From Limnomonas spitsbergensis (Eukaryota > Chlorophyta > Chlorophyceae > Chlamydomonadales), in NCBI GenBank assembly GCA_037349105.1, contig JAYJMM010000041.1, positions 2,170,001 to 2,234,000 of the forward strand: a stretch of 64,000 nucleotides of DNA. Reading direction: 5' to 3'. Numbering within the stretch: the stretch's first letter is position 1; each line of letters starts with the position of its first letter. The position numbers and the translations under genes are program-made. This document shows positions 33,001 through 43,373 of the stretch, piece after piece. Below the pieces are notes generated by a model. The model worked only from the letters and a program-made list of their open reading frames with translations. It made no database searches and was not told the DNA's origin.

Positions 33001-35215
33001 ATGCCTACATTGTTTTATGTATCTTTAGCCAGGGATTTTATATACCGGTACTGTTGACGTATGTACACACTATGTAGTGTGGCTCGTGAGTTTATCTGTC
33101 CTGTTATTGCTCCGGTGACACCTCGGTTTAAGCAGGTGATAAGGCACTGCAGGTAGTGGTGATGGTGGAGGGATGTATGTGGGAGACGACCAACTGCCAC
33201 CACCTACCACCAACTGCCACCCACCTTCCCAGTTATCACAGCAACCCGTGATATCACAGCAACCCGGTTATCATCCCAGTTATCACAGCAAACCGTGATA
33301 TCACAGCAACCCGGTTATCATCCCAGTTATCACAGCAACCCGTTATCACAGCAACCCGCTTATCATCCCAGTTATCACAGCAACCCGTTTTTCCGATCAG
33401 GTGTCCCCGCTGCTAAGAAAAGCGATCAGCCACTCCAAGCTGGTGGTTGTGGAGGGGTACATGTGGGAGATGCCTGAAGCGGCCGCGGGCATCGCCGAGG
33501 TGGTGGCTACTGCACGGGGGGGCGGGGCACGTGTGGCGCTCACTGCCGGGGATGCAGGCGTGGTGTCACGCAACCGGGAAAAGATCATGCAGGTGGGCGG
33601 CAGTTGGTGGCAGTTGGTGATGGCCGGGGTTGCAAGGGTGGCGTATTGCAATTGACAATTGTGTGGGCAGATGTGGAATTTAGTTTTTTTCTTTGGACAG
33701 GCGGGTGGGCGGGGATCCTTTTGTTTCCAGCGCGCTACTGTGCTGTCTAGCACCACTTGCGACTGAATGAGGAGATGGAACCACGACAGGCAACCGGCTG
33801 CAGGCTTGAGCGGCATGGCATGCCGCAGTATGGTTCCTTAGCCGGAGGCTGGTGCGCAGCTGAAATGTAGCGGAAGTGCACTTGACATGACAACCTAGGA
33901 GGCAACAACATCGTATTGAGGGACTCCATATTATCAGTATTTGAAGCTACAAGCAACTCCCTCATGTACTGGTACCTCCTTTCTTCTATTGTTTTTATGC
34001 GGTTGAAATTGTTTTTCAACTCCTGGAACCTTATATATGCCGTAGGTCCATCAGCCGGCCATCTGCGTTCTGGTGCTGTACCTTGCCCATTATCTGACCC
34101 TTATCCCTATGGCCAAGTTCTCCTGCACAGCATTCTGTTCAAGCTGATAGTGCTAAGAGTAAAAAGAAATTGGAGCAAAGCAGCTCAGCATGGCAACCTT
34201 CGCCCTCCCCTCTCCACATTGATCTTCAAAACCAGGTTCTCCTCCAAGGCGGCAACGACATCATATTCTTTGCTAACAAGGAGGAGGCCTGTGCGTTGCG
34301 AGGCGAGGATGATGGGGACTACCCTGCAGAGGCGGCGGCCCGGGAGCTGGGCAAGCTGTGCAGTGTTGCAGTTGTCACGGACGGGGCGGAGGGCTCTTAT
34401 GTTGCATATAAAGGACAGGTGATTGACAGCAGCAACAGGGCGGATGATTGCAGGTTTGAGTGCTGGGCTGCTTGGCATGGAGCGTGGCACTCTGTGGCAG
34501 ACTGGCAGTCGTTACGGATGGGGCAGAGGGCTGTTACGTTACGTGCAAGAAACAGCTGATTGGTAGCAACAGGGCTGATGCTTGCAGGTTTGGGAGCTGG
34601 GTAGGGCCCATTCCGCGTGTGGATGCCCCACATGGTGCTGTAGACATGTTTTTCCGTTCTAGCTTTTACGCATCTACCCTTGAGCCTTACAGGTTATCTG
34701 TGCAGGTGCATACCATCCCGCGTGTGGACGCCCCACAAGGTGCTGTAGACACATGTGCTTAGCCGTCATAGCTTTTACACACACATCCTCGAGCCTTATG
34801 ACCTTCTGTGATGCATGTCCAGGTGCACACCATCCCGCGTGTGGACGCCCCACAAGGTGCTGTAGACACATGTGCTTAGCCGTCATAGCTTTTACACACA
34901 CATCCTCGAGCCTTATGACCTTCTGTGATGCATGTCCAGGTGCACACGATCCCACGTGTGGATGCCCCACAAGGTGCTGTAGACACATGTGGAGCTGGGG
35001 ACGCCTATGCTGCTGGCTTCTGCTACGCCATCTTGACCGGCCACGACTGCTCGACGGCCGGGCGCTTCGCAAGCAGCACGGCTGCCAAAGTCATCTCGAG
35101 ACACGGGGCGCAGCTGGAGCGGGAAGAGGCGCAGGAGCTGGTGGACCTGCTGCCTGAGCGCAAGGTGACGCTTCCCGAGGGGAAGGTGGCTTTGGCTGGT
35201 GGCGTGTTCCGGTGA
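30037..35215 (+). CDS. pfkB-family carbohydrate kinase, probably plastid-targeted (spliced, 7 exons)
   Basis: The exons are 30037-30461, 30665-30728, 31509-31692, 32603-32784, 33401-33592, 34236-34418 and 34940-35215 (TGA). Phases are consistent and the product is 501 aa. Family members phosphorylate a sugar or nucleoside hydroxyl with ATP. In order: an about 100-residue Ala/Arg/Ser-rich leader with no domain, suggestive of a transit peptide; ILGIAQSMVD and KGGRRVL; GGSLANTLVAIARLSQ (substrate side); TGTVFVLPSADGQR; VVVEGYMWEMPEAAAG; DIIFFANKEEA; VAVVTDGAEGSYV; and the pfkB signature DTCGAGDAYAAG, with GAGD at about 428-431 and the catalytic Asp about 431. This resembles the adenosine-kinase-like branch found in plants and cyanobacteria. 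The exact substrate is not readable. Exon 3 contains a partial internal repeat (AGGSLTSS then GGSLANTL), so its start is uncertain. The initiator could be 30037 or 30055. Confidence 0.85.
31385..31450 (+). pseudogene. Decayed copy of the pfkB kinase exon 3 acceptor edge
   Basis: 'ctctgccccagcgagctggtgg' then 'agcctcaccag' and 'gcctgtcatggct' mirrors the exon 3 start 'ccctgccccagcgagctggagg' then 'agcctcaccag' and 'gcccgtcatggct' at 31499-31556. Confidence 0.75.
31700..32085 (+). pseudogene. Three decayed copies of the pfkB kinase exon 3 donor edge
   Basis: The real exon 3 end reads 'gtggccatcgcccgactgag', 'ctgaacgtggccctcagcgc' and 'ggtcactttttctcag'. Copies start at 31714 (very close, 'ggtcattttttctcggtgaa'), 31843 ('gtgaccatagcccgactgag') and 31960 ('gaggccatggcctgatggag'). 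Divergence increases with distance from the exon. Confidence 0.85.
33225..33395. repeat. Short tandem repeat upstream of pfkB exon 5
   Basis: The motif 'ccagttatcacagcaacccg' with 'ttatcat' linkers recurs about four times, ending just before the exon 5 acceptor. Confidence 0.75.
34500..34600 (+). pseudogene. Decayed copy of the pfkB exon 6 donor edge
   Basis: 'gtcgttacggatggggcaga' then 'gggctgttacgtta' mirrors the exon 6 end 'gttgtcacggacggggcgga' then 'gggctcttatgttg' (34371-34410). The intronic 'agcaacagggcggatgattgcagg' is copied as well ('agcaacagggctgatgcttgcagg'). Confidence 0.8.
34605..34939 (+). pseudogene. Three copies of the pfkB exon 7 acceptor edge, two nearly perfect
   Basis: Each copy reads '[ag]gtgcacaccatcccgcgtg', 'tggacgccccacaaggtgct' and 'gtagacacatgtg', then diverts to 'cttagccgtcatagctttta'. 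Starts are near 34706 and 34823, with a weaker one at 34612. The real exon 7 starts at 34940. The two good copies keep the acceptor AG and an open frame of about 17 codons ending in TAG. Confidence 0.9.
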
Positions 35216-35850
35216 GCTTGTGAAGGTGATGCAGGAGAGGCGCACGCGCTGGAGGATCTGCTGCCCAATCGTTAGATGGCGGTGCCGGAAGGCATGTTCC
35301 ATTGACCAGCTAGTGGCGGAGCAGGGAGTGGCGCAGGAGCTGGCGGAGGCGAGGTGTTATGCCCTGGCGGCCAATTTGGGTTGGAGCTAGTCTAAGATGG
35401 AGGAGATGCAGGATAGGCTGTCTGAACGTAAAATGCTGTTTCCAGATGGCGTAGTGACCAAATGGTGGCGGAGCTGGTTTGAGGCGGAAACTATGGTGAA
35501 TCAGCTACCTGCCTACCTGAATGCATGATGTCGTTTCTTAGTGGCGTGGTCTGGACCAAGTGGCGGTCCAGATGGCTCCGGCAGAGGAGGTAGTGGATCG
35601 GTTGCCTGAGTGCAAGGTGCTGTTGCTTGGAGGCTTGGTTTGGTGATCAAGCAGCAGCTGAGCTGCCTTTGGCGGAGGAGATCTTGAACTTGCTGCCTGA
35701 GCGAAAGGCAGCATTGCCCTGTTGCCTGTTCTGGTAATCAGCTAGCCGCGCAGCGGAAAGAGCTGGCAAATCTGATGCCCGAGCGCTGGGTTGCTTTGTC
35801 TGGTGGCCTCACCCTGTGATCAGCTGTCTGGGATGAAGGTTACCGGTTGG
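35216..35850 (+). pseudogene. About six decayed tandem copies of the pfkB terminal exon 3' end
   Basis: The exon ends with 'gacctgctgcctgagcgcaa', 'ggtggctttggctggtggcg' and the stop. Downstream pieces repeat this pattern: 'gatctgctgcccaatcg' (35257), 'aggctgtctgaacgtaaaa' (35413), 'cggttgcctgagtgcaagg' (35598), 'aacttgctgcctgagcgaaa' (35687) and 'aatctgatgcccgagcgctg' (35768), each about 90-100 bp apart or a multiple. Stop-like TGA/TAA and 'gatcagct' spacers recur. Confidence 0.8.
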
Positions 35851-36589
35851 CGGTGGAGGCAGTGGAGACAGCACGCCAGTTACAGCACCAAAGTGCTGCG
35901 TAGCGCTGCTGGCAGACTCGCTGGGACAATGGGGTATCCAGCGGTCGTTGCTGGCCTCCCTCGGCGATGTCCTTGATAGCAAACGCTAGAGGTCGTAGCA
36001 GCTTTTCTTTTGATCGTCGGTCTTAACCTCAAGACCTCAGCTGGTCCAATGCACTCCTGGTGGCAGTCCTGGGACTTTTCTTCTTGAAGCCTGGCGGAAA
36101 GAGGAGGATCTATCAGAATCTCCTGGGAGCTTCATCCAAATAATGGTACCCATGTGGGTCGTGTCCCTTGATTGCAGAACCTGCCAATGTCGTAGATCAA
36201 TATCGGAGAAAACATTTGATGAGTCTCTCAGGCTGAACTTCTGTCAACGATCAGCCCCTTGCTCCATGTTGCCGTGCTTCATCCTTAACTAAGTGGACCT
36301 AGTAGGCAGTAGGCACACCTTGCTTTCTCGCGGACTGTTTTGCAGAGTTAATGGGGCTGGCATAGCTCACTGTCGTTATGTCAAATGCTCTCAGTTTGTT
36401 TGATTCTTCCGGAGGCAGCCCAGTCGCTTTTGTTTATTTGAGAGGACTTGAACAGCGTGCATGAGGATGTTCGATGTTGGCATTTCCTGGGGTGCTAGGA
36501 GGCGTTTGGGACTAGTGCCCACATGCAGCTTGGGACTTAGGGTCCACATATAGCATGAGAGCAGTCGAGCAAGACGCAATGCTTCCGTC

Positions 36590-36700
36590 GTTTTTGGGGG
36601 CACACACATACACTGGGATGGCTTTTCTCCCAACCAGTTGGGCGCCCACGCGGCAGAGCCTATTCGAGCAGGGCCCAGGTGTTTGACGTGCTTGACATTG
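36590..36700 (-). repeat. Dispersed family 2 copy, inverted
   Basis: 'ccaaccagttgggcgcccac' and 'gcctattcgagcagggccc' is the reverse complement of the family 2 core. Confidence 0.6.
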
Positions 36701-37148
36701 GGATGACTGCTGTTGGCTACTAGCAAGGAATTGCGCAGTGTCAGACTGTCAGCACAAGTCTGCTTCTTAAGGCCTGCTAGATCCTATTTCCATGAACCTT
36801 GTGCATATTAGTACCGGTTTTGTGCTTTGCGGGCAATGCCCCCATATGAGTTCTTAATCTGTGATCCTACCGGTTTATTCATTTCATGGCTTCAGCCAAG
36901 GTACTGGATTTGTCATGTTCAGTCTTGATGGGTGGCGCGGTGTCCCCCCAGACTCCCAGAGCAGTGATATGGCGAAGCCGGTAAGCAGGCTAGGTTTTAT
37001 TTTTTGTACTTGCCATTGGGCGCAAAGTAGGAGCATGATTTGCTTCCTCAAACCACGACGGGGTTAAAACAAACCTGTAAACCAGTTACGAGAGTTAAAA
37101 ACAAGTGTGCACAAATTCCGTCCTCACTGCCGACCACTAAACTGTGTT

Positions 37149-37267
37149 TAGCAGTCTCCGACTTGCAGCCGCTACCCGTCACCGAGGTGCTACAGCTCGA
37201 GGACGCAGCCTACAAGCAGGCGCAGCTGCCAGCGACTGACAGATGGGGCCCCGCCATTGAGCACAGG
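37149..37267 (+). CDS. Candidate exon of an unidentified gene
   Basis: After an acceptor-like 'gtgtttag', the frame reads SDLQPLPVTEVLQLEDAAYK and RWGPAIEHR, ending in a clean 'cacag|gtatga' donor. The composition is strongly protein-like, but I do not recognise the family. A possible upstream exon ends at 36979 (gaagccg|gtaagc). Confidence 0.4.
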
Positions 37268-38570
37268 TATGAAGATCTTGCAGCTGCGTAGCATCAGAGA
37301 ATTGATATGCGCTGCGGGCGTTCGGTACCAGCTGACTCAAAGCAAACGAAGGCAACGAAGCTGAGGAGGCTGTGACGGTTCGGCAGTTGGGTCAGCTTCC
37401 AACGGAGACTCTGACAATTCAAATTCTTAAATATCTTGATGGGACCTCTGGATGGGACAGAGACAGAGCATGTACATCCTGGTATAAATATATATCCCTA
37501 CATATCTCGTGAGACATCGGTACCTCTTGTTCCCAGATATTTGTGCCCCGGTGTGGATCGACATTTCAGCATATTTGCGTGAACGGCTTTCGACGCGTGT
37601 GCGTTCATACAACACTCACTGTTAATCATTGCATTGCCATTTGCAATCGAACAATTGCCTTCCCACTTGTCATAGTTGTCGACCACCCCCTTCGACCCAC
37701 GGCTTTCGCAGCCGCTTTCACAGTCAGACGTCACCCGTCGGCGGCAGTGGGAACTGAAACCCGACCTCAATCGCTTGTTTCCCTTATAAATACATAAAAA
37801 CATTTATTATCGAACATATCCTTCGACCAGCAGACAGCAGTGACACTGCCTAACCGCCTGGAATTCGTGTTGTCAGTGTACGTGCTCACGGCATTATTTC
37901 ACCAATTGACGACCCTTATCTTGTTGTCAGTGTTGGTCACGAAATCGCGACAAGATTTGTGGACACACAGTAGACAGGAGCACAGATTTCACCACTCCTC
38001 CCTTCTGGCCTCCTCATCTCCCGTCGTCTGTCGCGTCCACTGCATCATTCCGGACAAGTCCCACTACCGGTGGTGGAAAGTCATCCACCGTACACTACCG
38101 CCATCCTCTGAGCGCGTCGTGGCACCCGCACCTTGATTCATCGACTGACAATTGGGACGACGGCGCACACGCCCCAAATGGAGCAACACTCGCTCGTAGT
38201 CCCGGCACCGCCATCGAGCTCCACGGTGAGAGACGACATCATGCCGCCTGCATGTATGCACATCAATGTCTGTTGGGGGCAGATCTGTTGTTTCGCTGCC
38301 ACCACTTTGTAAACGCACTTCATGCGCGGATCTATCGGCCCGAGTTGTAGTCGCGACAGCGTCTATAGGCATCCACTCAACCAGTTCGACGTCCAGCGAC
38401 TAGTCACCATGTCAGCGGGGTAAGGGGCGGTCATGGCACACTTACCATGTTAAGCTTTGTCCCTAGGAGTCGTTGTCAGAGGCTATCCCACCCTTCCCAA
38501 ATCTAAAACACATCCTACAACCGCTATCGCCGGACTCTCTCTCGTGTGTCACTCCATGCATGGCTAATGG

Positions 38571-38625
38571 CTTTACTTGGTAACGATGCGGACGCAGCCT
38601 CGGCCCATGCTGCACTGTTTCAAGT
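38571..38625. repeat. Dispersed family 4 copy
   Basis: 'ggtaacgatgcggacgcagc' then 'ctcggcccatgctgcactgtttc'. Copies occur at 48315-48360 and 52868-52905. Confidence 0.6.
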
Positions 38626-38743
38626 TTACTTAACCCTCAAGTCCCTGGCTTTTCATGGCTTCTCCCAAGGCACGGCCAATGGAACAACAAACCTGTTTAA
38701 ACTTATGTGGACGATGCAACACCGACCATCTGTTTAAGCCATG

Positions 38744-39030
38744 CCTTATGCCAAACCACATGGCAGTGTATGGACCATGCCAAAGCAAGGTGTATGTGCT
38801 ATATCCAAGCATGGTCCATGGGCTATATCAAAGCATGGTCCATGAGCTATACCAAAACCCACGCATGCACCGGGACACGTGTGCACCACAGAGCATGTAC
38901 CGTACCAGTGCATGAACATGGACATGGGCCATGCCAACCCTACATGGGCCATGCCATCCCTACATGGGCCATACCAACCCTACATTGGCCATACCAACCC
39001 TACTTGGGCCATGCCAACCCAAGGCATGGG
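38744..39030. repeat. Degenerate repeats of a 'tacatgggccatgccaaccc' type, about 20-bp units
   Basis: The last five units (38925-39020) are close copies. The earlier ones ('caaagcatggtccatgggct') are more diverged. Confidence 0.75.
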
Positions 39031-39189
39031 CTATGCCAGACAGCATGTCATGCACCAACCTGTAACCATAACGCGCTGATCACTGATGTGCCATTTGCAG
39101 CATTAAGGCACCAGACGTCGGCCTGAGCAGACAGTTTCATCAAGCATGTCACATACTTCCCACTCCTGTCGCTCTATACAGGCCACAAC

Positions 39190-39281
39190 CATGCGTGTGA
39201 AGATTGGCCGCTGGTGGGATGCGGTGACAGCTGGCGACCAGACCTGCAGCGTGGAGGTAGCTGCTGAGGCTCCCACTGCTG

Positions 39282-39329
<48 letters not shown>

Positions 39330-39550
39330 AGGATGCCGCCGCCGCCGCCACTGACGCTGCCAAGGCTACTGCTCTCTCTGGGGCTGGTGCAGTGCGGTTG
39401 AAGGTTGATGGGGAATCGGCTCATCAGCTGGGGGCGACGATGTCAAGGTCTCGTCATCAAGAGGCCAACCGCAACGATCTCTCCGACGCTGCGACGGCAC
39501 AATGGCTATCAACATGCGCGGAGACGACCGAGGACTATCAAGATGCGGCC
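39190..39550 (+). CDS. Candidate exon with poly-alanine tract, unidentified gene
   Basis: After 'ctatacag', the frame reads ATTMRVKIGRWWDAVTAGDQ and later LSDAATAQWLSTCAETTED, ending at a good donor (gcggccg|gtgagt). A (CTG)15 run at 39285-39329 encodes alanines in this frame. Alternatively, the exon stops at 'gtggag|gtagct' (39255) and the triplet run is intronic. Family unknown. Confidence 0.4.
39285..39329. repeat. (CTG)15 trinucleotide repeat
   Basis: Fifteen uninterrupted CTG triplets inside a candidate alanine-rich exon, followed by GCC-rich codons. Confidence 0.92.
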
Positions 39551-39559
39551 GGTGAGTTG

Positions 39560-39860
39560 AGAAATGTGCTTATTTGAGCGCTTTTCAGCTCAACCACAGC
39601 TAGATCATGGCCTGTGGCCGAGGGGGGTCGCACAGAAAGCCCTGCTGCTTGAGCCTCTTGCCGTCGGCAGGTCAAAGTTTGGTTACCATTGGCCCAGTCT
39701 TTGCTGCCCTAGTGTGGTCCTCATTGGCCCTGTCTTTGCTGCCCAGTCTTTGCTGCCCTAGTGTGGTCCCCATTGGCCCAGTCTTTGCTGCCCAGTCTTT
39801 GCTGCCCTAGTGTGGTCCCTATTGACCCAGTCTTTGCTGCCTAGTCTTTGCTGCCCTAGT
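39560..39860. repeat. Dispersed family 1 copy plus about 52-bp tandem repeat
   Basis: 39570-39690 carries 'ttttcagctcaaccacagct' and 'gccctgctgcttgagcctct'. The following 'cagtctttgctgccctagtg' with 'tggtccccattggccc' is repeated three to four times. Confidence 0.7.
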
Positions 39861-40709
39861 GCGCACTGTAATGGACACTGGCTTGAGGTGCAGATGCAGC
39901 CCGGACTCTTACTGCCTTCAGTCAAGCAGCAGTGCATTTGCATGAGATCAGCAATCTAGGTTATGGGTTGTAGCTGCTTTCTTATCTAGAAACAGCAAAG
40001 CCTGTGCAAGCTGTGCTGTTTCCCAAACAGATAGATCCCAGGCCACGAGGAAGCAGGTGTAAGTAAATGCAATCCCTCCGCTGCCTTTTTACACCGAGGG
40101 AGGATTTGTGACTATATGCAGCCCTCCGTTGTTCATGTTTCTCCTTTTCCTCCCAGTAGCGGCACGCAAGATCTATCACAGACCGTCAATCTAGGGCATC
40201 CATTTGTAGATGTTTCTGAAGAGATAATAGAACCTAGCATCTTTGATATGGCGGCGAGTCTGTCGCCTGACCTCTTACACCAGGGGAAAGATATGTTACA
40301 TGTTACTGCTGGTAGTCCGGTACAGATGGCCTTCCTTGTTAATGTTTCTAGGTCTGCTTGCGGTAGCTCTGAGCCACGCAAGTCTGCTGGGCCCAGGATC
40401 CCGAAAATGGAGGCTTGGTCCCTCTTGTTTAGCCAGGGAGACTGGCCCCCTAATTGGCCCCCTCCTGATCAGCCGCAGTCATCAATTTCTGCATTCACCA
40501 ATATATGCCCAGTTGAGGTTCTGTGTGCTTACGAAATGGATTTGTCATTCTTACTAGGATGTATGCGTCAGCAGGCTGCTATCTCTTACCTTGACCCTAA
40601 ATAAAACCACACTGAACGGTTGATCTGTAAGTGTCATCCCTGAATCCGAAGTTAAATCCCTGAGCCTTCTCAATCTTGATCCGTGCACCTACCCCCTGTG
40701 CATGCAGCG

Positions 40710-41507
40710 ATGCGTGGCCACTCCCGCATCCTCAGGCCACGGGGGGCAAGACTGCCTCTCCCCGAACACAATCTGGTCCTGCCCGGCGATTATCGTCGCC
40801 GAGGGCGTGTGGGCGCTGCCGCCGCCGCTGCTTATGAAGCTGGTCTGCTGATGTTCTCTGATGACGAAGATATCCAGATCCGAGGCTCCGAGCACCAGCT
40901 TCTCAGCAGCTGCTTGTACGATGAAGCCCCGCACCAAAGACTCGAGGACCTGCTCCTCAGCAGCTGCTCCGAATTTGAATGCCGTCCAAGAACAAAATAT
41001 CAACCTATAAGCAGCTGCACGGACGGCGACGCGGCGCTCCAAAGCTCCGGAGGTCAGCTTCTCAGCAGCTGCTCGGGCGTGGATAAAAGAGAAACTTCCG
41101 CCCGTATGGTTGGTAACGGTTCGGCCATTGCTCTGCAGCTATCCGGTCGACAAAGCCTTCAGAGCTGGGACAGGGTCTTGTGCAGTTCGCCTTACACTCC
41201 CAATCTCCAGGGTCATCAGGTCTGGGGCCAGGCCCAGGGCAGTGCGACTGGTGCCGCCAACAGCCCTCCTGCGTTGAACCCCCAGTTGACCCCCCACTCG
41301 TGCGCATGCCGGACAGAGACCCTGGACCAATCTGACAGTGATTCTTCCCAGACACTGCTGCAGCTGCATCCTCCGACGCTGCGGCAGCTGGAGCGAGAGC
41401 AGCTGAAACAGGCCGCCGCTAGTTTAAAGGATGCTGCTTGCACGCCAGGAATCGGTGCGAGCCGCCATCGTAAGGCAGCCTATTGCAGCAATCCTCACGA
41501 GTGCTGA
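40710..41507 (+). CDS. Hypothetical protein with repeated QLLSSC motifs
   Basis: A 265-codon frame begins with ATG just after an acceptor-like 'gtgcatgcag' and ends with TGA. It contains four spaced copies of an LLSSC-like motif (HQLLSSC, DLLLSSC, QPISSC, GQLLSSC), an acidic DDEDIQ patch and a basic C-terminus. No known domain is recognised. It could be the last exon of the gene whose candidate exons lie at 37-39.5 kb. The repeat spacing of about 45-60 bp could also mean a decayed minisatellite that happens to be open. An additional protein-like frame is at 40160-40604. Confidence 0.38.
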   Translation: MRGHSRILRPRGARLPLPEHNLVLPGDYRRRGRVGAAAAAAYEAGLLMFSDDEDIQIRGSEHQLLSSCLYDEAPHQRLEDLLLSSCSEFECRPRTKYQPISSCTDGDAALQSSGGQLLSSCSGVDKRETSARMVGNGSAIALQLSGRQSLQSWDRVLCSSPYTPNLQGHQVWGQAQGSATGAANSPPALNPQLTPHSCACRTETLDQSDSDSSQTLLQLHPPTLRQLEREQLKQAAASLKDAACTPGIGASRHRKAAYCSNPHEC

Positions 41508-41636
41508 TGCATCAGCGGAGGGCCAATCATGGCGCGCGGGCTGCTGCTAACTGGGCACCAGGGGATGAGGATCGGTTATGGCACGCATCACCTTTTTTTG
41601 AGGCTGATGAGCCATCGATCTGTGGGTTTATGGCAC

Positions 41637-42665
41637 TTCCGGCTGTGTCATGTTGTGTGATGGGGGCTTACATTCTGTACTGCGGGGTTACGTTCCCAGG
41701 TACGCCGCCGGTCTGTGGTTGTGCCTTGATTGCTTGCTCGGGGGGGTCAATCTTTTCCTGCTCGCTGTTTTAGCTTCTTTTTAACTGCAACCGGTTTGTG
41801 GGCACCTGTCCACTGGACTGGAGCTGCAAAATACACACCAAATGTAAACAAGACAGCCAAGAGGCTGGCCTCGTTCTTGACCAGTTGACCCTTTTTGACT
41901 AGCCTCATGTTTTGAGGTTGTGGGTTCGGTGCCTTCAGTCCTGCAGCCAGTTGTGCATCTGGGTGGAGAGGATTTATTTAGGCTGTAGCTGGACCAGCTT
42001 GATGTCTGGTCGGAATTAGAACTGTTGTCAGTCCTTGGTTCTGATTTAGGTTTCTTTGTTTTGACCTTTGGTCGCCACCTTGTGCCTGCCTCTTCTAAAT
42101 TCTAGTTTTGTGCGGGTTTATTAAGCAGGTATGGTGATGTCCATCGTCGGACCGTTTCTTTGTACCCTTTGCCCTTCCAAGATTGAGAGCATCCTGCAGA
42201 ATTGCACCGTTCATGCCATCTCCATCGCATTTGTTTGCACGCTATGATTTGTTGTACCTTCGTTAGTTCAGGATGTGGATTCTGGATAATGTCCAAACTC
42301 GCAGTGTACGTTCTCCGCATCCAAACGTCGGCGCGTGTTTATGCACTACGTGTTCACACAAAGCGTCCACACGGACGGGCCTTTTTGAGGTGTAACATCA
42401 TTGACTTGTGCGGTTATGCCTTTTGTGTATGGCAACCTCACATTACGTATAAACGGATGTGCCGAGTTGTGCGGTATTTTAAATGTCTTTGTTGGCTTAT
42501 CTTACTGGCTTGGTTTAGTTATTTATCGGTTGCTTGCCGAGGGGGTCATTGTTTTTCGTGCGCTGTCTGAGTGATCAAACCTGTTTGCGGGCACCTGTCC
42601 GGTGGACCAAGTATGTTGCTCCGTTGGACTGTAAAAACTTCACACAATTTAGACAAAAACATATC
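41637..42665. repeat. Dispersed families 3 and 2: two family 3 copies and an inverted family 2 piece
   Basis: 'ggggcttacattctgtactg' with 'ttgcttgctcgggggggtca' and 'tgtgggcacctgtccactgg' (41663-41820) recurs at 42530-42660 with 'gttggactgtaaaaacttca'. The piece at 42370-42405 ('ggcctttttgaggtgtaaca') is family 2 inverted. Confidence 0.6.
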
Positions 42666-43280
42666 CTTGATTAAGAACTCCAGTTACAAACGGAAGTGGA
42701 CTCACACACCCTAACATTTGCATCATTTAAAGTAATTACTGCCCTCATTCTATGTAGGCTGTTGTTGATTTTCCTGTTGTGTCAATTATCCATTTGGTCC
42801 CATGCGCCTATTTTCTGGCTCAGCGTAGGATGGACGGTGCGGGACAACGGATATCCCTTTAGGGGGGAGAACTCACTGACCAGGCCTTCATTACCAATAT
42901 TTGGAACTGATTACGAAATAATAAGTGATGTTTTGGTGGTGGTGAGACACAGTGATCATATATTTTCCTTACCGTTCTTTCCTCAAGACACGCTCCGGCC
43001 ATTTTGTGAGTTCATGCAAGGCAAGCAGGAACAGGGCTTATGAACCACTAGCGCTGCAAAACCGGTACCTAGGAAAACGTAGATGAAGGTCGAAAATTAC
43101 AGCTGTGCTCCTAGGTTAAGAACGGTGCATACCCGCTGGGCCCTGCTTTTCGCTCAGTCGCAAGGGGCCGGTAGGGAATGAGTAGGCTCAATTTCGGTAA
43201 CCATGCACAGCCTGGGCCATGGTGCAGCTATGTCATCCTCCTATGTGAGGGGGGAGGAATATGGAACCCGATGTTCTAAG
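42666..43280. other. Stretch with nothing recognised
   Basis: Only short open frames. No repeat or RNA signal that I can support. Confidence 0.35.
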
Positions 43281-43289
43281 CGGGAGGAG

Positions 43290-43373
43290 AGAAAAGATTG
43301 CGTGGCGGATGCGATCCCTCAACCTCTGGGTATGGATGCCACCAGCGTTATACCACTGGACCATTTCCCCCGC
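43290..43373 (-). tRNA. Degenerate tRNA-like sequence (A-box and B-box present)
   Basis: The minus strand has an A-box-like TGGTCCAGTGGTATAAC and a B-box-like GGATCGCATCC (two differences from GGTTCGAATCC). The T stem and acceptor pair poorly, so this is a pseudogene or SINE head rather than a working tRNA. Confidence 0.3.
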
